A stretch of 64,000 nt of DNA, from positions 90,981-154,980 of the forward strand of contig CAXAMN010008569.1 in the NCBI GenBank assembly GCA_963970005.1, given 5' to 3'. The position numbers and the translations under genes were made by a program. The notes beneath the pieces were generated by a model. That model had not been told where the DNA came from. It ran no database searches and saw nothing but the letters and a program-made list of their open reading frames with translations. Origin of the DNA: Durusdinium trenchii (lineage: Eukaryota; Sar; Dinophyceae; Suessiales; Symbiodiniaceae). Numbering within the stretch: position 1 is the first letter of the stretch; each line of letters begins with the position of its first letter. Below are positions 1 to 11,600 of the stretch, piece after piece.

Positions 1-121
1 AATTCGTGTGCAGGACAGTGCAATGTGTGCACTTGTGACATGCGCTGAGTTACCGCTGCTTCGCCTCTTTTTGTTTTAAAGTTCTAGAGTTGATCAGCTT
101 GAAGTGTAAGGAAGAACAACC

Positions 122-298
122 ATGTTTGTGCAGGAGCGTGGTGTTGAAGGCATACATGCGCGAGTCAGCCAAGCGCTTGCTGGAAGACGGCGCAAACTGA
201 GCGCACCTGGCATTTCGCTGGAGCTGAAGTGGCAGTTCATTGAGCAAACCCTGCACTCTTCCCCAAAGGCTGGCGTTGTTGGTGGTATATCGAACTAG
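122..298 (+). CDS. candidate exon, small basic protein fragment
   Basis: An ATG-started reading frame of 58 codons ends in TAG. It is rich in Arg, Gln and Leu with an amphipathic look (ARVSQALAGRRRK). The composition is like the other plus-strand exons in this block. No family was recognised. It may be one exon of a spliced gene, or chance. Confidence 0.22.
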   Translation: MFVQERGVEGIHARVSQALAGRRRKLSAPGISLELKWQFIEQTLHSSPKAGVVGGISN

Positions 299-600
299 GT
301 TCATGTCAAAACATCATTGGAATCTGCAGCGCAGTGTACAGTGTAGAGTCTAGAGGCTAGAACGCAGAAACTAGATGCAATTTTAGTCATGCCTGTCAAG
401 CCTGTCATGTCTAGAAACTACAAGAGCCCAACCGACCTAGAGTCTGGAGTGCTGGAAGGTTGAATTTGTCAGGCTCTGACTGTGACTTTTGCCTATCGCA
501 CTAACTGTTTGACTGGTCACTTTTCATTCAACTTCCTTGTCTCTTGTTTCTGTGTAGATTGGCAAAGTGTTGGTAGTTTTTTTGTCTTGATACTCTTGAG

Positions 601-789
601 ATGGACCAACCTCATCAGGCCGTTGAGAAGTGTTTACTGGAGCACGACAAGCTCTGCACATGGGAAGGTATTGTGGACACAGTTGGTGGAATGCTGGCTT
701 GCGCAAGCCAGCTGAGCATCAAGAAGAAGGATGGCTATGGGGAGCTGGGGTCATACCTACATCGAATATTCAATGGACAGCAGAGCCTT
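601..789 (+). CDS. candidate exon, unknown protein
   Basis: An open frame starts at an ATG directly after an AG (…CTTGAG|ATGG) and reads MDQPHQAVEKCLLEHDKLCT onward, then a run of Lys. A GA-type donor after the Lys run (about 729) would end the coding part, leaving the rest as intron. The composition is protein-like, but no family was recognised. It could be the upstream neighbour of the exon at 1111. Confidence 0.25.
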
Positions 790-1110
790 TGACCTTTGCC
801 TTTGAACTCTGTTTTTTCATATCCGACCCCGCATGAACTTCCTCGTGTATAGCATCACTATGCCTGCAGATTTTTCACATCTTTAGTTTTGGCACCACTA
901 GTCGAACCCTTTACCTTATGTGCAAGAAACAATGTTGCCGGATCCAAACCACATAGCATCCCTAGCGAGAGACATATGGTTAGTTATCTGTACAGCTGGG
1001 TTCATCAACACATATCATATCCCCAAACATAGTTGTTGAGGGTTAAATAGGACAAAGAGAAGAAGAGGAAATCTAGTTTACCAGGCTCAAGTTTATCCAC
1101 TCCACCTGAG

Positions 1111-1246
1111 GTTCAATGACCAGGCCTACCTTGGACAACAGTTGAAAAACGCAGCTGAAGCTGCTGGTCAGGTTTGTGACCGAGAGCAGGCGCTGCGGGG
1201 TGAACTTGAAGCGGACAAAGCAGTGCTGCTGAAGCATCTGAAGCAC
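1111..1246 (+). CDS. candidate internal exon, helical coiled-coil-like
   Basis: An AG|G acceptor (…CACCTGAG|GTTC) and a GT donor (…AAGCAC|GTCTTG) bracket 136 nt that read as one base plus exactly 45 codons. The peptide is strongly helical and charged (LKNAAEAAGQ, REQALRGELEADKAVLLKHL), as in a coiled coil. It fits the splicing style seen across the window. Function unknown; too short to place in a family. Confidence 0.35.
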
Positions 1247-1349
1247 GTCTTGCCCTTATTCATCATTGGTCGAGACTCTGCATGTTGCTGTAGTTTTGTT
1301 AGCCTTGCATCGTCCCCTCCCAGACCATCCCCTCAGGAACAAGAGTTCC

Positions 1350-1350
<1 letters not shown>

Positions 1351-1386
<36 letters not shown>

Positions 1387-1396
1387 GACTACTACT
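1351..1396. repeat. (TAC)n microsatellite
   Basis: About 15 tandem TAC/ACT triplets with one interruption. It gives poly-Thr, poly-Leu or poly-Ser frames depending on strand and frame; none is treated as a gene. Confidence 0.95.
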
Positions 1397-2008
1397 GTGT
1401 TCGGGACAAGTGGTTTTGGGACTTTGGCCCCGACGATCTGGAAATATCATCCGCCGACCATTCCACTTGACTTTGCTGCGGTGTCGCAATTCGGATGAGG
1501 ATGATGAGGATGAGCGGCAGTCAAGCGGTGGCTCTAATGTAACACTCATGCCTTTGAACGCCAGGAGCCAAGGAGGTATGAGGACAGCAGGGCTCAGGAC
1601 TCATGACCATGAGGATTGGCAGCATGGCTCCTGCAGCATTTCTAAAGTAAACCACCAACACGCGTCCCGTTGAGCAGGGCCCGAGTTAGGAGGATTAGGA
1701 TAAGAAGCATAAAGGATGATACCACACGGTGAAGCGAGAGCGCCTTCTTTTCCGCGGCGATCGACGATCGAACGAAGTTCGTAACCTGTACTCCTATGAC
1801 CAGGGCGGAGGTTCCTCAGACCATCAGACCAAAGCACCCTCCTACATTCCCTGACGATCCATGACCACACATAGGTCACAAATAGAAATGATCTCAGGAT
1901 ATGCATACGTTTCTATTGATCGTGTTATTTGAAGACGTTAATGTTTCAAATCTCACTATGTCCCTACCCAACCATCCATTCATGTTGAAACTACAGCCAC
2001 GCCACGCC

Positions 2009-2123
2009 TACTACTAATACTACTACTAGGATGACTACTACTACTACTACTGCTACTGCTACTGCTACTGCTACTGCTACTCCTGCTACTACTACTACTA
2101 CTACTACCACTACTACTACTACT
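2009..2123. repeat. (TAC)n / (TGC TAC)n compound microsatellite
   Basis: Tandem TAC triplets grade into TGCTAC hexamers and back to TAC. It is the second of three related tracts within 1.3 kb. Long frames on both strands here come from the triplet period. Confidence 0.95.
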
Positions 2124-2445
2124 GGTGGGACGACGACGATGACCACTGACGACACACCATGGAGAGTTCCTCCGGTGGCCCGCGGTGTGGACAAGCTCCA
2201 CCATCTGGCACTTGACTTTGTTGCTGTGTCGCAATCTTGATGAGGAGGATGATGAATTAGGTGAGGTGAGGATGAGGACGAGGAGCGCCGGCGTGGCAGC
2301 TGTAGTGTAAGACGCGTCGCCAGGAGCAGGAGGTAGGGAGCAGGAGGTAGGAGGATTAGGAGGGCCATGAGGGTCGGCAATTCTTTATGGTTGACGCACT
2401 GTGGGTCCCGCAGCATGTCTTGGGTAGATATTTACCCATTACTAA

Positions 2446-2602
2446 ATTACTACTACTACTACTACTAGTACTACTACTACTACTGCTACTGCTACTGCTA
2501 CTGCTACTACAACAACTACTACTACTACTACTACTACTACTACCCCTACCCCTACCCCTACCCCTACCCCTACCCCTACCCCTACTGCTACTACTGCTAC
2601 TG
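2446..2602. repeat. (TAC)n with an internal (CCCCTA)n tract
   Basis: TAC and TGCTAC triplets flank about eight tandem CCCCTA hexamers at roughly 2540-2585. CCCCTA is close to telomere-type repeats but sits inside a triplet array, so a simple satellite origin is enough. Confidence 0.92.
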
Positions 2603-2967
2603 CGATTCCAGTGGGTCTTCGCATGGACGCATCGGAAAAATGAGCCAACGCCTTCAAGACTCTACAGCAACCGTCTTGCAGTGATGCGGTGCTGCAACCT
2701 GGATGGAGGAGGAGTGAGGAGGAGGATCGGATGAGGAGTAGCAGGACGCTTGGAGGATGAGTAAGGAGTTAGGAGGATGAGGATCGGCAGCGCATGTTGC
2801 ACATTGATTGCCAGCGATTCTAGGAGGGTGCGGACCTCCGGACCTCCGAAGGATGAGGATCGGCTGATCGGCAGCTTGTTTCTGCTAAAGCTTAAGTAGT
2901 AGTAGCACGCCTTCCTCTAACTGCCTGCGTTTCCTTGATAGTTGCTGGCCTGCGTTGTCGCACTGGC

Positions 2968-2999
2968 TCACTGACTGACTGACTGACTGACTGACTGAC
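2968..2999. repeat. (CTGA)n microsatellite
   Basis: About eight tandem CTGA tetramers. The region 2603-4030 around it otherwise shows no convincing coding sequence. Confidence 0.9.
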
Positions 3000-4038
3000 C
3001 AACCAAAAGGTTTTCCGCTAAATTGGGGCTTCCATACGACCCAAAAACAAGCACACATATCAATGTCACAAACAAACTGTTCCAAACTAAACTATACAAA
3101 ATGGTCAATTGTGAGACAGACCTCATGGGGCTTTATAGCCAAATCTGTATTATGTTTTTGATAGACTTCAAATAGACCCGGGGAGCTGATTTGTGCATAG
3201 GTCCTGTAAATCATGTATAGATGTTATAGATGTCTTTTCAACTCAAAAACCCAGATGCTGATATACTCACCGGCCTGCCCAGCCAACCCACCAAAAAAAC
3301 CGAAGGATCCTGGTCCAGTCCTAGTCCTTGGTTTTCTATATTGATCATAAGAGCCCCAATCTGAATTTGGAAAAGAAATTAGGCACAGAGAGAGAGAGAT
3401 ATATATATATTGTCTGAAATCCGGGCGTGGTGGTCCGAAGTGATAGAGGGAATTTGTCGGCAGGGGCTAGAGTTGTTCAAAGCTGGGCTCATGTGTTGCC
3501 ATTTGTAGAGGGATATCGGATGAACAGGGAATGGGCTGGGCTGCAGTCAGAAGCTGTCAGCGATTACAACAACCTTTGCAGGGTCCAGCTTCCTTTATCC
3601 CTGTTTGTGGTGTGTAGCACGCTCATTGAAACGCGCTTGGCTGCTGCAAAATGAGCTGTTTATGCTGAGACAATCATTACAATATATGACAGTAACCTAT
3701 CACTTATATACATTTACATATAGGTTTTGGAGTGGGTGATTGGGCCTTGGGGGGCTGCGCTCAGGTGCACTCTCCAAGCAACATCTACTCGCTGCCACGC
3801 CGGTTCTTTCACTGCTCTGTGCATGCCCTTGGTCGCTTTCTAGGCCTGTGCCTTGGAGAGTCCTGAGTCATTGATTCATTTCTTACAAATATGTGTCAAA
3901 TCCTCATTCCTCATTTGGGCCACTTAGATGTTCTACCTCAGTGTCTGTCATATGTCACAATGAAGGCCTATGCCTTGCCGAGTTTGAGCTTTAGTGCCAC
4001 CCTGAATCTAAGCTGATAAGCCTTAGGCTGAGTTTTGC

Positions 4039-4758
4039 TTGGATATGCTGGGATCTAGTATCGGGCCGGTGTACGCATTTGTTTGTTGGTCTTTCCTCTT
4101 TCGTGCCAGCCTGCCAGGAACATTGGCGCCTCCTCCTCGAACGGCGATTCCTGCTCCAAGGGCTGCGCCTTTGATGCTGGAAGATGATGGGTTGGCCGCG
4201 CTGAGTCAGCCGCTGAGCTCAGCCAGTGCTCTCCAACCCGCTTCAAGCTCAAGCAGAAAGAGGAGGCGTAGCCTTAGCCCTGATGGCGCCCCGGAACTTG
4301 GTCATTGGGCTGGTGATGGCCACAACAGTGACGATGAGATCTTTTTCAAGATTTCACACACAGGGTTGGGTCGCCACAAGCACTTCATGAAGGGATCCTT
4401 AAGCACTCATGATTTGTCAATCGAGATTGTTCCAGCAATCAAGAGCGATGGAAGCATTGCTTATTTGAATCTGGCTTTGAAGGGAGAACAAACCAAGCTG
4501 GGTACATGGATGTCTGACAAACAAGTATCCCCGGAAGACCTCAGGGAGCATTGGAGAGTTTGGAAGTGTTCAGCGCCACTTCCAGCTGGTGAATACGTTT
4601 CTCTGCCGACTACCTCTGAACCTTTCAGGCAAGTGGTGTGTGAAATGGTGCGCGCTTTGCCTCATGCATACTTTCCAGACATGGACGATCTGAACTTGAT
4701 GCATGAGATGCTAAGAGCTGGCCTTGTTGTGCCAAGTGCAGTTTCGGGAAGCTTCTAG
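4039..4758 (+). CDS. hypothetical protein exon (lineage-type, unknown function)
   Basis: A 239-codon frame ends in TAG. The first 30 codons are probably intron, because an AG|G acceptor (TGCCAG|GAAC) lies near 4118. After it come a Pro/Ala-rich stretch, an Arg/Lys cluster (RKRRRSLSPDGAP, possibly a nuclear localisation signal), an acidic stretch and a globular region (FFKISHTGLGRHKHFMKG; EHWRVWKCSAPLPAGEYV; MDDLNLMHEMLRAGLVVPSA). No known family was recognised. Long coherent composition and lack of repeats support real coding. It may belong to one transcript with the next frame downstream. Confidence 0.55.
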   Translation: MDMLGSSIGPVYAFVCWSFLFRASLPGTLAPPPRTAIPAPRAAPLMLEDDGLAALSQPLSSASALQPASSSSRKRRRSLSPDGAPELGHWAGDGHNSDDEIFFKISHTGLGRHKHFMKGSLSTHDLSIEIVPAIKSDGSIAYLNLALKGEQTKLGTWMSDKQVSPEDLREHWRVWKCSAPLPAGEYVSLPTTSEPFRQVVCEMVRALPHAYFPDMDDLNLMHEMLRAGLVVPSAVSGSF

Positions 4759-5174
4759 CTCCTCAGTAGGGTGATGGGTGAGGCGACCGGTGATGTTGTT
4801 GGAGTGCTGGGCTGGGCTGTCAGCTACTCATAATCACACCACCCCCCGAACTTACCCCAACTCATCCAACATCATGTGTTTAGTTGGGGTTGATGGTTGA
4901 CTAGTACCTAGAACAGTTAGTCAAGTTCGGTTGTGTTGTGTTGTATAGAAATTGATGACCACCTCATCACACCACACCACAGCTTCTGTGTTCTTTGAAT
5001 ACACTTTGCATAGTGCTGGATCTCAATCTTCAAACACTAAGAAGCAGAAGCACATAGTTTTTGATAGTTAGGAGTCAGGCGCCAGGATACTCAATGTTAA
5101 TACAAAACTCCAAACTTTTCTACTTGAGTCACTCAACTCTAACTTAAGTCTCAATCTGAGAGAGAGAGAGTCAG

Positions 5175-6413
5175 ATGATGTCAGGCTGTCAGACCTCTTC
5201 CCATGTTCAGCATCCAAGGTTATCTCCAACAATGGTTGGCAGCCTCTCGGAGACCATTGTGGTTTGTGCCAGTGACCCTACAAGCTTTTTCAGCAGACGT
5301 GCGTCAGTGTCATCGAAGGCACTGTCGAATCTCGAGCTCATCGACCTCATGAGGCACAAAGGCTGGCAAGAACGCAGCCTTGAAGGTGGCAGGGATGGCA
5401 GACGGGGCATTGAGCCGTTCAATGTTGATGCTGGTGGTCCGCTAATTTGGTATACAAAGAAACTGGGTGAGACGCCGTTCAGGGAATACCTTCTCTGCCT
5501 TCTTGGAGAAACTCCTGGGGTCAAGTTGGTCTACCACCTCCAATGCAAAAGCTATTACAAATGTCTCGCAGTTGATCCAAATGCGCAACCACACCAGGTT
5601 GCCCAGTTCTACAAGGCCCTCATGCGACGTATTGCCCGTGGTTTCCAACCAGAAGGTTCTGAGCCAGAGGCAGATTTGCAGCAACCTGCTTGCCGCATGC
5701 AGCGGCTTGCGCTGGACGACGGCTTGATGTGTCAGGAATCCAGCACAGTCCAGGCAGGACGCAGTGGCAATGGCAATGGCCCTAGAAAAGCTAGAAAGAG
5801 ATCTGCGGTGGGATCTGCTAGGGTTCCGGCCGCAGACCCAGCGCAATGTCCAAATGCAGATGAAGAGGCTGTCGGTGCCGGTAACAATAGTGATTGCAAC
5901 AGTGATAGTGATGCAATCTCAATCCTTTCAGATCTGCTTTCCAGTGAGCCTCAAGACACACCGGAGTGGGAGCCAAGGGAGCATGCTGCCGCCACAACAG
6001 ATGCAAACACATGCATTGATCTAATCGATCTTGATCCTTTGGTGGATGGTGGACTGTGCCAAAACAACAATGAAGGCGTGGGTGATGATCAAGAGGTTTC
6101 TAATGAGCGCTTGCCTGCGCGACCGCCTCCCATGCCTGAAGCCCTGCCAGAAGCTTTGGCAAGTGACAATGATGATGCACAGGTGGTTGTTGACCCGTTG
6201 CCCGCACAACCTCTTCCTATGCCTGACTTGGGCGACATCCGCCCAGTGCGCAACACGGCTGGCCATCAGGCAATTTGCAAAGATCTGCTTCCTGTACTCA
6301 TCGCTGTGTGTTTGGAGCCACGTTGGGCAAACTCTGAAGAACGCACTCAAGTCAGAGAAGCATGCTTTCGCAATCTGGCGGCACTAATTCCCGAGATCAG
6401 GTCGGCTAAGTAG
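5175..6413 (+). CDS. hypothetical protein exon (lineage-type, unknown function)
   Basis: A 412-codon frame ends in TAG. An N-terminal globular part (LSNLELIDLMRHKGWQER; GPLIWYTKKLGETPFREYLL; VYHLQCKSYYKCLAVDPN) is followed by basic and acidic low-complexity stretches and a short C-terminal region (ICKDLLPVLIAVCLEPRW). The true exon probably starts after an AG near 5215-5220. The W-Y-T and SYYK motifs recall highly duplicated proteins of dinoflagellate genomes, but I assign no function. The open length and composition make it one of the safer genes here. Confidence 0.6.
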   Translation: MMSGCQTSSHVQHPRLSPTMVGSLSETIVVCASDPTSFFSRRASVSSKALSNLELIDLMRHKGWQERSLEGGRDGRRGIEPFNVDAGGPLIWYTKKLGETPFREYLLCLLGETPGVKLVYHLQCKSYYKCLAVDPNAQPHQVAQFYKALMRRIARGFQPEGSEPEADLQQPACRMQRLALDDGLMCQESSTVQAGRSGNGNGPRKARKRSAVGSARVPAADPAQCPNADEEAVGAGNNSDCNSDSDAISILSDLLSSEPQDTPEWEPREHAAATTDANTCIDLIDLDPLVDGGLCQNNNEGVGDDQEVSNERLPARPPPMPEALPEALASDNDDAQVVVDPLPAQPLPMPDLGDIRPVRNTAGHQAICKDLLPVLIAVCLEPRWANSEERTQVREACFRNLAALIPEIRSAK

Positions 6414-6567
6414 TACATGAAGTTGTCACAAAGCTTTATTTATGTTGTAGCGGTGGCATGGGGTGACAGTGTTACGCTGAACTTAATTGACACTTCGCAG
6501 TTCACACTGAGTTAACTCCGTGTCAGTGACTCACTGATCCCTAAGCCCCTATGCTGCCAATGCTGAG

Positions 6568-6939
6568 GTCTTGATCAAGCTGGTGGCAGGTTCTGGGGAG
6601 CTGACCTGGTATACTCCAGAAAAAGAACATGTGAGGATCAAGTGCCCTATTTGCAGCGGCAAGATTTGAGTTACAGTCTATGATGGGATGGACGGAATGT
6701 GTGTTACACTGTAGGTTTTGGTCTTAGGCTCTTAGACGACATTGTAAGGGAGACAGTCAGTCACATCACATCATCACATCCTTTGTATTATTTACTTGTT
6801 TGAGTAAATAGGCACAAAAGGACGGTCAACAGTCAACGCCCAACTCAAGTCTGGCAGCCTGGACTGCATTGAGGTGCTGGAACACTACATGGCAAAGGTC
6901 AAGCAAGCGGTGGAGCAGAGGCGTTTGCAGCAACGATGA
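6568..6939 (+). CDS. two-exon 3' end of an unknown protein
   Basis: Exon 6568-6658 follows an AG|G acceptor and reads VLIKLVAGSGELTWYTPEKE onward to a CPIC motif. The intron 6659-6811 starts GCAAG and ends AATAG. The second exon, 6812-6939, joins in phase and runs through a charged helix (LEHYMAKVKQAVEQRRLQQR) to TGA. The LTWYTPEKE segment resembles the LIWYTKKLGE segment of the frame at 5175, so this may be a related module or the same gene continued. Function unknown. Confidence 0.45.
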
Positions 6940-7690
6940 GGCGAACACACCCCATGCCAAAGCACAAGTATACATTATATATATATGGGTCATGAGTCGG
7001 TGTTCAAGTGGTTTGGAGTGCCATGGTCCAGGTGCTTGACCTCGGTCTTTGTTGGTTTGCGCTCTTTGTGTGGGTGTCCCTCCAATCCTTCCATTTGATT
7101 TCAATCATTTTGAAGATTTTGGAGGGGTGGCATGGTGGTCCCAAGGTTTTGCGACTCTTGATGACAACCTGGACTGCCCAGGATCCAGATCCATGGATTT
7201 TCGCTGGCAACATCCATCTTTAGTGGGTCAAGGCTCGTTCCGTCTATTTTCAGGGTCAGTCCATTGATCAACTCCTTGTACCAATGGATGTCAAGGTGTT
7301 GTCTAAGTTTTGATACTGTTTTCTTAGATTTCACCAATTTTCTTCAAGTAAGCCTGTTTCAAACCTAGAAACATGGTTTCCGACGAACTCCTTACGAACT
7401 CCTACGAACTCCGACTGACACGGACCTTCTGGACATCAAATCTTGAAAGTTCTACGTGAATTTTAGATGTATATCAGGGTGAAATGCAGTTTGAATCAAC
7501 ATGTCAACATTATTTGGGCTTGTGATGTCAGTCCAAACTCTGGTTTTGGAGGCTCAATCTCTTATGATCCACGTAGGATTTCTGGAAGTTGGGATCTCCT
7601 ACGAACTCCTACGAACTCCTACGAACTTAGGCAAATCTGACTCTAGCAAAGGCAACTCAGCTGTTTTTTTTTGAATAGCAAACATTTCAA
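6940..7690. other. non-coding stretch with CTACGAACTC short tandem repeats
   Basis: No convincing coding frame. Clusters of the decamer CTACGAACTC occur at about 7378-7410 and 7598-7626. Confidence 0.6.
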
Positions 7691-7694
7691 GGGA

Positions 7695-8165
7695 CAACGC
7701 CCAAACCCTAAACAAATCCCCTGACAATTGTCATTGGGCTGGTTTTACCCACCCTCAGACACCCAAGTGGGTCGAAACTAACAAATCTTGCTCTGGCCCA
7801 AAAAGTTCCACCAGAAAACTCAGTGAACCCTTCAAAGAACAAACCGTAAACGGTAAACTGCTCTAAACCCCTAACGAATCCCTGTCGGGCCCACCTCAAA
7901 AACCGAAGTGGGTCGAATCTAGCAAATCTAGCTCTATCAAAAGAAATTCTACCAGCAAACTTCTCAGCAAACCCTTTGAAGAACAAACCCTAAACCCTAA
8001 ACCCCTAACGAATCCCTGTCAGGCTGGTTTAACCCGCCATCAAACACCCAAATGGATCGAACCGAGTCGAACCTAGCAAATCTACTCTAGCAAAATAGAT
8101 TCTACTACCAAATAAACCCTTTAAAGAACAAACCCTAAACCCTAAACCCATAACGAATCTCCATC
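7695..8165. repeat. about 150-bp tandem repeat carrying CCCTAAA (telomere-type) motifs
   Basis: Three diverged copies of a roughly 140-165 bp unit. Each has AAACCCTAAA…CCCTAACGAATC, then …AAGTGGGTCGAA…AGCAAATCT and …TCAGCAAACCCTTTGAAGAACAAA. Unit edges are near 7705, 7866, 8004 and 8150. CCCTAAA is the complement of TTTAGGG, the plant/alga-type telomere repeat. More scattered CCCTAAA copies continue to about 8280. Confidence 0.75.
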
Positions 8166-8634
8166 AGACACAGCCAAGCAGAAGTTCCTTTAAGGTCCCT
8201 GAGCCCTAAACCCACTACACACCCTAAACCCAAAACCCTAAAACCATGAACCTTAAACTTAAACCCCCAAATCCGCCAAATCCCTACCTAAACTTCACCC
8301 TTCAGCTGTCTTGAGTTCCCAACCAGGTGGGTGCAACTTTCAGATGGACTTGCTTCACGGTTGTGGGCTGCATAAAAGATCATGGCTTTCAGTCCGAATC
8401 AGATCTCGATTTCGGGACCAGCATTGCTGACAACTGTGCATTTGTCATTTTAATGGCATCAGGTCATCTCAGGTTCAGGTTCCCAGGTTCCACATCTCCA
8501 GATTGCTTTCAGGGGTGGTGGTTTAAACTCATGTAAGAGCTGTTGCTGCTTTTGTCAGATCAGGTTTTTGGGTAGTCAGGCGGCGTTTAGTAAAGAGCAA
8601 CGTTGGTAAAGCGTTTGCAAGAAAAGCTTTGCCA

Positions 8635-11600
8635 ATGGCGGCGACGGCGTCCAGTGATAGTGGTCCTTCATCAACATCAACGACCAGCAGCTCAGAGTCA
8701 GGAGAATCCAAGACTAAGACCAATGCTGGACAACCCACCACATCCAGGCTGCTTGCAACCTGTTGGGTCGGGGATGCCTTTCTGTCTTCTCCAATTAGGC
8801 TATCTGAATTCCATCATGAGTGGTTTAGTGACATCTAGAGTCTGGAGTCTAGGCCAGCTACCAGTTCACCATGTACTGGTATGGTGTCAGCTTAGCACCA
8901 GGCAGGCGCCACAGAAGAGGAAGGTGAACCAGACAGCGACTCGACTTGACTTCAAAGTGATAATGACAAGCTGGATTTGGAACGAACTGTTTCTTTTTCA
9001 ATGGTTGTCACTGGTCACAGTCGCAGGGTCAGTGTCGCTGAGACTGGGACTCAGTTGTTAAATGGTCTTTTTACACTCTCTCACTCACCTTGACTTTTCA
9101 CTGATGTTCATTTTGGCAATTGGTGGCTGGCTCTCTAGCAGAGATTCTTCCACTTGACCTGCTGAGGAGCCTGTAGATGACCACGCCGTGACTGCAGAAG
9201 ACACCTCCCAACTACCTTCAGGTCCAAATTCGATCCAGGGCCTCTTTCAGTGGCAGACGGACATGGCACAGAAGCTTTGGGGCAATCCAGACCAGGTTCC
9301 GAAGCAGTACCACCTTCTGCTTACATCAGAGTTCTCAGGGATGGGAACTGCGGAGCTTGCCTTGCAGGAGATCATCAACGCAATGCAGTTACACATGCAT
9401 GGAAGTGGCCGCCCCACTCGACCGGACACCAATTCAGGCGTGGGAGGCGGGAGGGAGTGGAATTGGAAGAAGAGACGGTCATGAGTCATGTGTGACAGTC
9501 GCTATCACAGTTCGGCTCGCCTTGTTTGATGTGATTAAAAACAATTACACTTCCGCACATGTATAGACTAGACAAAGATATTATGTGAATCTGCAAACGC
9601 CAAATGCTCTTATATTTGTGAGCTCTGAGACTCTGAGCCCGACCCTAAGGCACGTCACTAGCTTGTACCTGCTTGAACGCATGTGACAAGTCGGAGCACT
9701 GCATTAGCTTCATCCAGAGCCATGTGCACAAGCCATTACACTTGAACAACGACATCTTTGCACGGCTCTCCCAGTCAGCTTTGAAGGACATGCTAGAAGC
9801 TGAGGAGCTTATGACTACAAGCCTTGCTGAGTATGAGCGATCCGGATCAAAGGTTGACAAGTACATATTAGATACTCTCGGTGATGACCTGTTAGACAAG
9901 TACATGAACATTTTGGGACGACCTGGGTCCTTCATCTCCCGCGCATACTGCGCTTTGGCGGAACAGAAAGAACGGACCTGGACATGAACCGAGCTCTTAA
10001 CTACCTGGGTTGGGTCCGGTACCGGTTCCTTCAACTCTCCCAGTTTCCACATTGTTTCATCGCATCTTGAGCTTGTGCTTGCGGTAGGCGCTATGCACGA
10101 CCGAGCTTGTCCATTACCGCATATTGCCCTTCCTGCTATGGCTGCACAGCTGGAGCAGAATGGAGCGACTGTCCTCAGCGTGAACGTTGCAGGAACGGAG
10201 TGCTATGATGTGAGCTCCATGGGAGCTGGAAAGGGACTTGCAGGTCCCACCTGCAAGACTTTGGCTGTCTACTTGGAGCAGCGACGGCGATGTCAGGAGG
10301 ACCCATGTTTGGTGAGAGTGGGATGGGATGTGAGGCGAGGGTGTAAGTGAACTACATGCTTCCACAAAGACAAGGCTTGAGCCTTGAGCTTGAGTATGTA
10401 ATGTGTGAGTCAGTATGGGCCTGGGTCTGAGCCTGGCAGCCTGAGCATCACTATTCCTCGGGTGGTTGCCGGTGGTTCAATGAATGGGTTGGACTTGAAT
10501 GGGTTGCAAGGACATCCTGTTGCATGAGTGCACACCCCGGTTCAAGCCGGAAGTGCTTGAGCGCTACCTGGGCGACCTCTACACATTTGTGCGCTTGCCA
10601 CTCCCTGGTGAAACCATATCGCCTCATCAGCTAGGCCCCTCATCGCTTCTATGGTAACTAAGTTGGTTTGGTGCGGTGTAGTGTGGTGATCGTGTGGTGT
10701 GATTTGATTTTATGAGTCATGTCATGAGGCAATGAGGCTCATGAGTTTCATGATGATGTGTCTCAAGGCTGGCCGGTACATCGACCTCGCAGATATACCA
10801 TTGGCTTGAAGAAGAGCCGCATCTCCATGTCCGAATCAATGTTTCTTGGTTGAGTACTTGAGTTACTCACTTGAATCTTCACTTTTCTCATGCGTCTCAC
10901 CTGAGTGTGAATGGCTCAAGCCTTCACTGACTTTGTGAGGTTTGGCCTTGACCTCAAGAAGTTGATGATGTCCCCATCCACCGACTGCAGTGTCCTGTAC
11001 AATGCCTCAGAGGAGGAAGTCGCTTGGTGTGACTTTAGTTTAGTTAAGTCTCTAACACGCTTAGCGCGCTGCAGAACTACTCATGAATGTGCAATGTGCT
11101 ATGCAAGGATGTGCAATGCGCAATGTGTGTTGTAGTAGCAGTGCAAGCGTGGCACAGCCTAGTAGCATACATTGTTAGGCACCATGCAGCGGTCACTTAA
11201 TTCGATGAACTGAACTAGTTCATGTTTTTTCAGGTTTAGTGAGTTTAGTGATCTGAAATGTTTCGGCAGGCATTGGATTGTAAAAGCTGTTGTAGCCGGC
11301 TTTGTGAGTTTGCTTGCCACTGGCTCCTCCGTCCGAGCGGTCCTAGGAAGTTAAGACGAAGGAAGCAATGGTCCAGCGGTACAAGAAAGGATCGGGAAGT
11401 TCAACCTTCGAGGCATTGCTTCCTGCGTCGAAGCAAAGGCGCTTGGAGGGGTACAAGGCGATGAACAAGGTTCAGGAGTGGCTCTCTGACGGCCGAGAAG
11501 TGGCGCCAGGGCTGCAGATTCCCCCACAACATGAGCCACAGTGCAGCCACAGATTCGGATTTGGTGCTTTTCCATGTGATTAAGGTCATGAACTTTTGAT

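Noticed and set aside
1256..2657. Poly-Ser, poly-Val and poly-Leu frames on both strands
   Set aside because: They come from TAC/TGC microsatellites.
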